The position numbers and the translations under genes are program-made. From an uncultured Succinatimonas sp. (GTDB lineage: Bacteria > Pseudomonadota > Gammaproteobacteria > Enterobacterales > Succinivibrionaceae), in NCBI GenBank assembly GCA_937880335.1, contig CALFLJ010000094.1, positions 1 to 5,164 of the forward strand: a DNA stretch of 5,164 nt, given 5' to 3'. This document shows positions 1 through 5,164 of the stretch, in pieces (the stretch's first letter is position 1; each line of letters opens with the position of its first letter). The notes under the pieces were generated by a model that saw nothing but the letters and a program-made list of their open reading frames with translations, ran no database searches and was not told where the DNA came from.

Positions 1-479
1 GCTGCATGGAAGACGCTGTTTTAGCTGACTCCATCAATGCAATGGGAGCTATTGCAACTCCTTTACCTTTCAGTGAGGTTTATACCGGTATGCAACAGGG
101 TACTTTAGATGGTGCTGACTATCAGATCCCTAACGTTTTAGCTGCAGCCTGGCAGGAAATTTGTCCTTATATGTCTTTATCTGAGCACTTTACCATCCCT
201 GATGTAGTTTTTGTAAGTAAGGTTTGGTTCGACGGCTTATCAAAGGCTATTGTTAAGGCTGGTAATGATTTTACTAACAAATGGAATAATGAGATCTGGC
301 CTAATGCTATCGAGGTTTCAACTGAGAAGCTTGAGAAAACCGGCATGAAGATTAACGAGGTTAACAAAGAGCCATTTATGCAGGCTGTGTCTCCTGTTGT
401 TGAGAAGTTCTTAGCTAATGCAACAGAAGAGCAAAAGAAACTTTATGAGTTATTAGATAACACAAAGAAGAAGTACTAA
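1..479 (+). CDS. TRAP transporter solute-binding protein, DctP family (5' truncated)
   Basis: This is the C-terminal half of a periplasmic solute-binding protein for a tripartite ATP-independent periplasmic (TRAP) transporter, which captures a solute, usually a carboxylate, and hands it to DctQ/DctM-type membrane subunits. The frame is open to the left edge (first full codon at 3-5), and the ATG at 6 is internal. About 158 residues are visible, against roughly 320-340 for the family, so the signal peptide and N-terminal lobe lie outside the window. The family hallmark EVYTGMQQGTLDG (residues 24-36 counted from the first visible Met) is followed by the tract ADYQIPN. Next comes the usual helical region, with a Ser-rich turn and His near residue 61 and SKVWFDGL at 71-78. 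The protein ends in a charged Lys-rich tail (KKKY). No membrane subunit gene follows; the next gene is a cytosolic aldolase, so the permease genes must lie upstream or elsewhere. The family is sure. The ligand is unknown, though the downstream genes suggest a sugar acid or similar compound. Confidence 0.92.
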   Translation, partial: CMEDAVLADSINAMGAIATPLPFSEVYTGMQQGTLDGADYQIPNVLAAAWQEICPYMSLSEHFTIPDVVFVSKVWFDGLSKAIVKAGNDFTNKWNNEIWPNAIEVSTEKLEKTGMKINEVNKEPFMQAVSPVVEKFLANATEEQKKLYELLDNTKKKY

Positions 480-486
480 TAGGAAA

Positions 487-539
487 TTAGTAAGACAGCC
501 GGCAAGTTGTTTGCAAGGCCCTGCCGGCTAGATTACTAA
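487..539 (+). repeat. Long imperfect intercistronic hairpin (inverted repeat)
   Basis: The gap between the transporter gene and the aldolase gene holds a two-part inverted repeat. The outer arms ttagtaa (487-493) and ttactaa (533-539) are perfectly complementary. A symmetrical 3 x 3 internal loop (494-496 against 530-532) follows, then inner arms agccggca (497-504) and tgccggct (522-529), again perfect over 8 bp. The 17-base apical region can form a further 3-bp TTG/CAA stem (507-509 with 514-516). The GC-rich core stands out from its AT-rich surroundings. No T run follows the structure, so it is not a standard intrinsic terminator. By analogy with other transport operons, it may stabilise the 3' end of the abundant binding-protein mRNA or partly attenuate read-through into the enzyme genes. 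A dispersed extragenic palindrome is also possible. The structure is seen directly; its role is inference. Confidence 0.6.
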
Positions 540-572
540 CACAATTTCGCTCAAGGATTAGAAGAGGAAAAT

Positions 573-1478
573 ATGTTAGATAAAAGACTGTTTGGTGTAG
601 TAATTCCCACCATTACCCCAATGAACAAAGATGGTTCTTTGGATATTAAGTCCTTAGAAAAGTATACCGAATATTTAGTTCAAGCAAAAGTAAATTGCTT
701 ATATCCAAACGGAACAAATGGCGAAAGTTTGATGCTGTCAAAAGAAGAGCGTCAGACAGTAGCTGAGGTTATGGCAAAAGTTAACAATGGCCGTTTACCT
801 CTGTTTATTCAAAGTGGAGCCATGACTACTTCTGAGACAGCCTCTCATGTCAATCATGCAAAGGCAATCGGAGCTGATGGAGTCGGTATTATGTCTCCTG
901 CATTTTTCCCAATGGACGAGACTGCCTTATTCGAATACTACTCACAGGCAATAAAGGATGTACCACAGGATTTTCCTATTTATATTTACAATATCCCAGG
1001 CTGCACAACAAATGATGTAAGTGCTGCTCTTTTAGGATCTCTTATGGAAAAAAATCCTAATGTTGTTGGTATTAAGTACAGCTGCCCAAATCTCATCCGT
1101 ATTGAAGATTATATAAGATGCAATCAGCGTAAACCTGATGTGCTCATAGGCTGTGACAGCTTATTCCTGCAGTGTCTTGTTACAGGTGGTGTTGGTACTG
1201 TTACAGGTCCTGGTGCTGTATTCCACAAGAGATTCAATCGTCTTTACAGTCAGTATATGTCAGGTGATCTTAAGGGTGCTGAACAGACACAGCGTCAGAT
1301 TGTAGAACTTGACAGAGCCTTAGCTAATATTCCTGGAATTCCTGCATTAAAGGCAATGCTTAAGATTTTAGGTGTAATTGAGAATGATACCTGCAGAGGC
1401 CCGTTAAGAGCTCTTAGAAAAGATGAATATAACACTATTGAGAAAGTTTTAGAAAATTACGAGAAAGAGGAACAATAA
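573..1478 (+). CDS. DapA/N-acetylneuraminate lyase-family class I aldolase or lyase
   Basis: This cytosolic TIM-barrel enzyme of 301 residues is of normal length for a family that forms a Schiff base between lysine and a 2-oxo acid and makes or breaks a C-C bond. It shows the N-terminal GVVIPTITPMNKDGSLD (residues 8-24), a carboxylate-binding loop GTNGES at 47-52 (usually G-T/S-T-G-E), the catalytic tyrosine in YIYNIPG (Tyr139) and the Schiff-base lysine in VVGIKYS (Lys168). After the tyrosine motif the sequence reads PGCTTNDV. The arginine that binds the second substrate in true dihydrodipicolinate synthases (PSRT-type motif) is missing, so lysine biosynthesis is unlikely and a catabolic aldolase or lyase is favoured. 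Cleavage releasing pyruvate would be typical. The ATG at 573 has an AGAGG ribosome binding site at 563-567, 5 bases upstream. The next gene starts 2 bases after the stop, so the two are probably translationally coupled. An N-acetylneuraminate lyase role is possible, but no companion sialic acid gene is seen in the window. Confidence 0.88.
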   Translation: MLDKRLFGVVIPTITPMNKDGSLDIKSLEKYTEYLVQAKVNCLYPNGTNGESLMLSKEERQTVAEVMAKVNNGRLPLFIQSGAMTTSETASHVNHAKAIGADGVGIMSPAFFPMDETALFEYYSQAIKDVPQDFPIYIYNIPGCTTNDVSAALLGSLMEKNPNVVGIKYSCPNLIRIEDYIRCNQRKPDVLIGCDSLFLQCLVTGGVGTVTGPGAVFHKRFNRLYSQYMSGDLKGAEQTQRQIVELDRALANIPGIPALKAMLKILGVIENDTCRGPLRALRKDEYNTIEKVLENYEKEEQ

Positions 1479-1480
1479 TC

Positions 1481-2428
1481 ATGACCGATAAGAAAATTCG
1501 TATAGGCGTAATTGGTGTAGGTTATGTTGCACAAAACAACTTCTTACCTGTTTTACCACGTTTTGATGACGTTGAATTTGTTGGCCTTATGGCAAAACGT
1601 CTTGAGAGTGCACAGAAAGCTCAAAGACTATGTGGTGCACAGAATGTAGTAAGTTCAATTGAGGATTTAGTTGATTTAGGCTTAGATTGTGCTTTTGTTC
1701 TTACTCCAAAGGCATGCCATGCAGAACAAATCTCTTTCTTGCTTGAGCACGGTGTTGATGTATATAGTGAAAAGCCAATGGCAACAACTTTAGCAGACGC
1801 AGGCCACATTGCTGAATTGTCAGAGAAGACAGGCCGTAAGCTTATGATTGGTTTTAACCGTCGTTATGCTCCTGTTTGTCAGAAGGCAAAGGCTGCCTAT
1901 GGTGATGGTCATCCTGAGGTTATTATTGCTCAGAAGAACCGTCCTGCCACTGAATATCGCGCTACTTTAGAAAATGCTATTCACATGGTTGACTTAATGC
2001 GCTACTACGGTGGCGAGGTTAAGGATGTTTGTGCCTTAACTAAGTTTACCGATCCATACTATGAGACCTTTACCACAGCCCAATTAACATTTGAAAATGG
2101 AGCCTCTGGCATGCTCATTGCCGCTCGTTGTTCAGGACAATGGGAGGAGACTATTGAGCTTCACGGTGGTAACCGTACTGCCTTTATTAAGATGCCAGAT
2201 AGTGTAACTATTACAGATGATAAAGAGCAGCACAAGACAGCAATGACTCCTTTAGCTATGGGCTGGGCTCGTTCTGAGGATAAATTAGGCTTTACTAACG
2301 CCATAAGACATTTCTTAGACTGTGTTCGTGATGATAAGACTCCTTTAACAAGTGCAGCTGATGCTTACAAGACTCACGAGTTATTAGACCGTATTTTAAG
2401 AAGTGCAGGCCTCCCGGCAATGGATTAG
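1481..2428 (+). CDS. Gfo/Idh/MocA family NAD(P)-dependent oxidoreductase (first copy)
   Basis: This 315-residue dehydrogenase has an N-terminal Rossmann fold and a C-terminal alpha/beta substrate domain. Such enzymes oxidise or reduce a hydroxyl or keto group on sugars, inositols, sugar acids or glycosides using NAD(P). The nucleotide loop GVIGVGYVA (residues 9-17) is canonical. The family lysine sits in SEKPMATTLADA (96-107; Lys98), and GFNRRYAP follows at 124-131. The later catalytic region reads NAIHMVDLMRYYGGE (165-179), with His168 and Asp171 in the family H-x-x-D spacing. It lacks the usual Gly-rich GGG-x-L-x-D lead-in, and the strand region before it is short, which resembles MviM-like members. 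The start at 1481 lies 2 bases after the aldolase stop, and its ribosome binding site (AGAGG, 1466-1470) is inside the end of the aldolase gene, which favours coupling. The substrate cannot be told from sequence. It differs clearly from the second oxidoreductase of this cluster, so the two probably act on different compounds or carbons. Confidence 0.9.
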   Translation: MTDKKIRIGVIGVGYVAQNNFLPVLPRFDDVEFVGLMAKRLESAQKAQRLCGAQNVVSSIEDLVDLGLDCAFVLTPKACHAEQISFLLEHGVDVYSEKPMATTLADAGHIAELSEKTGRKLMIGFNRRYAPVCQKAKAAYGDGHPEVIIAQKNRPATEYRATLENAIHMVDLMRYYGGEVKDVCALTKFTDPYYETFTTAQLTFENGASGMLIAARCSGQWEETIELHGGNRTAFIKMPDSVTITDDKEQHKTAMTPLAMGWARSEDKLGFTNAIRHFLDCVRDDKTPLTSAADAYKTHELLDRILRSAGLPAMD

Positions 2429-2445
2429 TGTTTAGGAGATAAATT

Positions 2446-3327
2446 ATGTTTAAGATTGCAGGCCATACTATGGGTACTCCTGAGTACACTGTTTTAGAAG
2501 CTATCGAGCTTATGAAGAATATAGGCGCAGATGGTATTGAGATTGTTGTTCAGGATAATTATCGTTCAGGCCTTCCTTGTGATTGTGATGAGAAAACTTT
2601 AAAGGAAGTAAAGGACTGTGCAGAAAAGAACGGTATCAAGATTATTTGCTTAACACCTTATAACTCTTTCTTCAATTCCTTAGACGAGCTGCAGCGTCAA
2701 AAAGAAATCGACGCTATTCTCAAGGTAATTGATTACTGCGAATATTTTGGTGCTAAGTATATTCGTATTTATGGTGGAAATCTTGTTGCAGGCGATACCT
2801 TTAAGCTTGAGGAACGTCGTAATAAGTTAATTCAATCAATGCGCTTTTTAGGTGATGCAGCTTCAAAGAAAGGTGTAACACTGGTTATTGAAAATCACTT
2901 CAATACCATGGCTGTATCTGCAAAGGATAGTGCTGCTTTAATTAAGGATATTAATCATCCTGCAGTTCGTATTCTATACGATCAGGCTAACTTAACCTTT
3001 ACTGAAAACGAGCCTAACGAAGTAGCTATCCCTTTACAGCAGGAATATGTAGCCTATATGCATGTAAAGGACTTAGTTTTCAAGGAGGGGGTAGCTTTCA
3101 CCTCATCTAATGTAGCACGTCCTGAGGAATCTGAGCGTAATGTATTTACACGTATTGTAGGTGAGGGTGTTGTACCTTGGCCTCAGATTTTGCGCTCTGT
3201 AAAAGAACGCGGATATGACGGCTGGTTATCCTTAGAGTATGAACGTCGCTGGCACCCAGATGATATTCCTGATGCTTCTATTGGCATGAAGAAGAGTATC
3301 GATTATCTGCGTAGCATCAAGCTATAG
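2446..3327 (+). CDS. Sugar isomerase/epimerase, xylose isomerase-like TIM barrel (first copy)
   Basis: This 293-residue protein belongs to the AP endonuclease 2/xylose isomerase-like TIM-barrel superfamily, whose members isomerise or epimerise ketoses, or catalyse elimination on keto-sugars and inositols, with a divalent metal. The four expected metal ligands are all present in order: Glu149 in VIENH, Asp179 in LYDQAN, His206 in MHVKD and Glu264 in LSLEYE. The strand-one region is FKIAGHTMGTPEYT (2-15), and IEIVVQ lies at 31-36. The tract VGEGVVPWPQIL (238-249) and the tail after Glu264 (EYERRWHPDD) resemble a recognisable but functionally undefined subgroup. An Asn follows the metal Asp (D-x-x-N) where tagatose/psicose epimerases often carry a His. 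The ATG at 2446 has a clear AGGAG at 2434-2438 with 7-base spacing. It sits 17 bases after the first oxidoreductase and 28 before the second, consistent with one operon. It probably acts on the keto product of a neighbouring dehydrogenase; that is inference. Confidence 0.88.
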   Translation: MFKIAGHTMGTPEYTVLEAIELMKNIGADGIEIVVQDNYRSGLPCDCDEKTLKEVKDCAEKNGIKIICLTPYNSFFNSLDELQRQKEIDAILKVIDYCEYFGAKYIRIYGGNLVAGDTFKLEERRNKLIQSMRFLGDAASKKGVTLVIENHFNTMAVSAKDSAALIKDINHPAVRILYDQANLTFTENEPNEVAIPLQQEYVAYMHVKDLVFKEGVAFTSSNVARPEESERNVFTRIVGEGVVPWPQILRSVKERGYDGWLSLEYERRWHPDDIPDASIGMKKSIDYLRSIKL

Positions 3328-3355
3328 TCTTTAGGGTACAGGAGATCTATAAGTT

Positions 3356-4333
3356 ATGACTAGTAAGCTGAAAATTGCCCTGCTTGGTGTAAGTCATTGG
3401 CATTTACCGCTCTATCTTGCAGGATTACCTGAAAACTCTGTAGTAGGTGTAAGTGATGACAGTGTCGAAATAGCAGAGCGTTTTGCCAGACCTTATGGAT
3501 GTAAGGCTTATACAAATTATAAAGAGATGATCTCTGAGGTAAAGCCTGACTTTGTTTTTGCTTTTGCCCCACATTACCTGATGCATGAGGTTGCCTCTTA
3601 TTTAATCGATAAGCGTATAGGCTTTACCATAGAAAAGCCGGCTGGATTAAATGCTCAAGAGGTTTATGATCTTTACAATAAGGCCGAACAGAACAAAGTT
3701 TTTTTTGCAATTCCTTTTGTTTGGCGTTATAGCGATACTGTAAACGATTTAAAGGATCATTATCTTAAATCAAAGATTATTCATATGTCCTATAAATTTG
3801 TTGCAGGTCCGCCTTCACGTTATCTTGCAACCTCTAAGTGGATGCTTTCAAAGAGTACAGCAGGTGGCGGATGCATGACTAATTTAGGAGTGCATTTTAT
3901 CGATATGGCATTGTACCTCACTGATAGTAAGAGTGCTAAGGCACTGTCATCGATCTACCAGTACCCTACAGAATATGATATTGAGACTTATGCCTCATCA
4001 ATGCTTTCTTTAGAAAATGGAGCATCCTTACTTTTAGAAAGTGGTTATGCATATCCTATGACTGAAAATGAGAAGCGTGAAAACCGTTGGACTATTGTAA
4101 CTGAGGATGGTTACTACATTCTGGCGGAAAATAACCTCGAAATGCGTATTTTCGGTCATGAAACAAAGCATATTTCTCTTAATACTGATAGTGATCCTTA
4201 TTATGAGATCTTTGCCCGTACCACTTTACAGGATTTTGTTGCAGGTAATGTGCCGAGAGCTTCACTTAAGGAGATGTTGGCAACTCGTATCATCTTAGAT
4301 GATATGGATAAGTTGGCTTTAGAGCATAAATAA
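3356..4333 (+). CDS. Gfo/Idh/MocA family oxidoreductase (second, divergent copy)
   Basis: This 325-residue protein has Gfo/Idh/MocA architecture: a nucleotide-binding domain over about the first 120 residues, then a substrate domain. The conserved lysine is in TIEKPAGLNA (91-100; Lys94). The active-site tract reads GGGCMTNLGVHFIDMALYL (170-188), with the full Gly-rich lead-in, His180 and Asp183. The N-terminal loop is unusual: ALLGVSHWHLPLY (8-20) replaces the normal G-x-G-x-x-G/A with G-V-S-H-W-H. This may change cofactor geometry or mark a subgroup; the fold is otherwise intact, with no frameshift or truncation. An aromatic, charged C-terminal half (for example ENRWTIVTEDGYY, 242-254) probably lines the substrate pocket. 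An AGGAG at 3340-3344 lies 11 bases before the ATG at 3356, slightly long but the best site available. It shares little beyond family motifs with the first oxidoreductase, so it is not a recent duplicate. The reaction is probably oxidation or reduction of a sugar-type hydroxyl; the substrate is unknown. Confidence 0.87.
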   Translation: MTSKLKIALLGVSHWHLPLYLAGLPENSVVGVSDDSVEIAERFARPYGCKAYTNYKEMISEVKPDFVFAFAPHYLMHEVASYLIDKRIGFTIEKPAGLNAQEVYDLYNKAEQNKVFFAIPFVWRYSDTVNDLKDHYLKSKIIHMSYKFVAGPPSRYLATSKWMLSKSTAGGGCMTNLGVHFIDMALYLTDSKSAKALSSIYQYPTEYDIETYASSMLSLENGASLLLESGYAYPMTENEKRENRWTIVTEDGYYILAENNLEMRIFGHETKHISLNTDSDPYYEIFARTTLQDFVAGNVPRASLKEMLATRIILDDMDKLALEHK

Positions 4334-4336
4334 GGC

Positions 4337-4342
4337 AGGGAG
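4337..4342 (+). promoter_or_regulatory. Ribosome binding site that decides the last gene's start
   Basis: AGGGAG sits 5 bases before the ATG at 4348. A GTG at 4342 in the same frame would extend the protein by two residues (Met-His), but its first base is the last base of this site and it would have no ribosome binding site of its own at normal distance. The ATG at 4348 is therefore the likely start. Confidence 0.65.
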
Positions 4343-4347
4343 TGCAT

Positions 4348-5124
4348 ATGTTATTAGGTGCATTTGGCAAGATTGAGCATTATGAGGCTATGGCAAAAGC
4401 TCAGTATGATTATGCTGAACTTGATATGCCGCAGATTGAGGAATTAAGTGAGAATGACTTTGCTAAGTTCTGTGACTTGGTTTCTAAAGTAAATTTACCT
4501 TGCTTAACTGGTGCTCGCATTCTACCAATAGTTGAACCGACATTCTTTTTAGATAATTTCAATCCAAATGATTTATCTGATTATCTTAAAAAAAGTTGTT
4601 CAAGATGTAAAAAGCTTGGTATTTATAAGGTTATTTTAGGTAACGGCAAGGCTCGTTCTTTACCAACTCCTGAGAGTATTAAAAATGAAGGTCAGTTTTT
4701 TGAATTATTAAAAATTATGGCCAATATTGCAGGAGAAAATGATCAGGAGCTTATTTTAGAGCCTTTAGGCCCAAAGTATTCTAATTACTTAAATACTCTA
4801 CCACAATCATGTGCTGTCATTGACAAATTAGGAATGAAGAACCTGTTTACCATGGCAGATTTAAGACATATGTATTGGAATAATGAGGACTTTAGTAATC
4901 TTAGTAAATATATTAAATATGTTCATCATATTCATGTTGATTACCCTAAGTCTTTCCCAGAACGTGGGTATCCAAGTCCACTAGATGATTATGATTACAA
5001 GACATTTGTCGACGAAATCATTAAGAGTGGATATCAGGGTACTTTAACAATTGAAGCTGATATTCCTTCTGACTGGGATTTAGCTCATAAAAATGGAATA
5101 GAAGTTCTTAAAGATTTATTTTAG
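4348..5124 (+). CDS. Sugar isomerase/epimerase, xylose isomerase-like TIM barrel (second copy)
   Basis: This 258-residue TIM-barrel protein, counted from the ATG at 4348, is of the xylose isomerase-like/AP endonuclease 2 superfamily. The metal-binding set is visible in order: Glu138 in LILEPLG, Asp171 in TMADLRHM with His174 three residues on, His196 in HHIHVDYP and Glu236 in LTIEAD. The central strand KVILGNGKARSLP (94-106) matches the G-x-G-x-x-R-x-x-P type loop seen in many members. It begins directly with strand one (MLLGAFGK) and carries no signal peptide, so it should be cytosolic. It is about 35 residues shorter than the other isomerase here and lacks that protein's EYERRWHPDD tail, so the two are separate subgroups. 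It starts 14 bases after the second oxidoreductase, pairing with it as the first isomerase pairs with the first. The likely role is isomerisation, epimerisation or lyase chemistry on a keto-sugar or sugar acid; the exact reaction is unknown. Confidence 0.85.
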   Translation: MLLGAFGKIEHYEAMAKAQYDYAELDMPQIEELSENDFAKFCDLVSKVNLPCLTGARILPIVEPTFFLDNFNPNDLSDYLKKSCSRCKKLGIYKVILGNGKARSLPTPESIKNEGQFFELLKIMANIAGENDQELILEPLGPKYSNYLNTLPQSCAVIDKLGMKNLFTMADLRHMYWNNEDFSNLSKYIKYVHHIHVDYPKSFPERGYPSPLDDYDYKTFVDEIIKSGYQGTLTIEADIPSDWDLAHKNGIEVLKDLF

Positions 5125-5143
5125 AGCTTACCTATTAAGTTCT
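5123..5143 (+). other. Small hairpin at the 3' end of the last gene, possible weak terminator
   Basis: The arms agagctta (5123-5130) and taagttct (5136-5143) pair over 8 bp with one G-U wobble and a 5-base loop; the left arm includes the last two bases of the stop codon. A run of five T residues follows only at 5156-5160, 12 bases after the stem. The stem is AT-rich, so this is at best a weak intrinsic terminator or a 3' end-protecting structure. The window ends 4 bases after the T run, so whether the operon continues cannot be told. Confidence 0.3.
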
Positions 5144-5164
5144 AACTCCAGAGTGTTTTTCTAA

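Noticed and set aside
507..539. Possible sigma-70 promoters in the gap before the aldolase gene (TTGCAA at 511-516 with TACTAA at 534-539, 17-base spacing; TTGTTT at 507-512 with TAGATT at 529-534)
   Set aside because: Each match is partial (at most about four of six bases per box), and both lie inside the hairpin. In AT-rich DNA such matches are expected by chance, so I do not call a promoter.
487..545. Rho-independent terminator after the transporter gene
   Set aside because: The stem is good, but the sequence after it (cacaatttcgc) has no T run, so the canonical signature is missing.
573..1478. Calling the aldolase gene dapA or nanA
   Set aside because: The diagnostic DHDPS arginine is missing, the GTNGES loop is atypical for both, and the neighbours are not lysine or clear sialic acid genes.
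1621..1809. Minus-strand open frames, including this one and those near 167-367, 2295-2489 and 3360-3572
   Set aside because: They lie opposite well-supported genes, have no recognisable motifs or ribosome binding sites, and read as shadows of the coding strand.
4107..4298. Plus-strand open frame inside the second oxidoreductase
   Set aside because: It overlaps a conserved, intact gene in another frame, and its hydrophobic translation has no family features.
4588..4594. A7 run in the last gene as a programmed frameshift site
   Set aside because: The reading frame (ctt aaa aaa agt) does not place the run in the A-AAA-AAG phase needed for classic -1 slippage, and the gene continues intact with all its metal ligands.
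1..5164. CRISPR arrays, tRNA or rRNA genes, insertion sequences, phage or defence genes
   Set aside because: No spaced direct repeats, RNA gene signatures, transposase motifs or terminal repeats were seen; the window is almost fully occupied by metabolic genes.

Overview
The window is a tightly packed, single-strand (+) stretch of a bacterial carbohydrate or acid catabolism locus. The DNA is moderately AT-rich. It prefers TTA for leucine and CGT (with some AGA) for arginine, and AGGAG/AGAGG-type ribosome binding sites precede most genes. The transporter at the left edge is of the TRAP type, which occurs in bacteria and some archaea and is common in Proteobacteria and in several anaerobic gut lineages. 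A low-GC, host-associated anaerobe, possibly a gammaproteobacterium of the Succinivibrionaceae kind, would fit. That placement is a guess from composition and gene content; nothing here proves it.

Layout from left to right: (1) the C-terminal half of a DctP-type TRAP transporter solute-binding protein, cut by the window edge; (2) a 93-base gap holding a long imperfect hairpin; (3) a DapA/N-acetylneuraminate lyase-family Schiff-base aldolase; (4) a Gfo/Idh/MocA NAD(P)-dependent oxidoreductase; (5) a xylose isomerase-like TIM-barrel sugar isomerase/epimerase; (6) a second, divergent Gfo/Idh/MocA oxidoreductase; (7) a second, divergent TIM-barrel isomerase; (8) about 40 bases of downstream DNA with a small hairpin and a short T run. 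Genes 3 to 7 are separated by only 2 to 28 bases and are almost certainly one transcript. The 93-base gap after the transporter gene is the only place where expression could be divided.

Read together, the genes suggest uptake of an anionic organic solute (TRAP ligands are usually carboxylates such as sugar acids). Redox and isomerisation or elimination steps would follow in two oxidoreductase plus TIM-barrel pairs, with an aldolase or lyase step that yields pyruvate or another 2-oxo acid. Family assignments are strong. The substrate, the order of steps and the products cannot be read from this sequence, and no gene matches a named pathway enzyme closely enough for me to give it a symbol. The alternating, apparently doubled oxidoreductase/isomerase module is the most interesting aspect and may represent an uncharacterised catabolic route.
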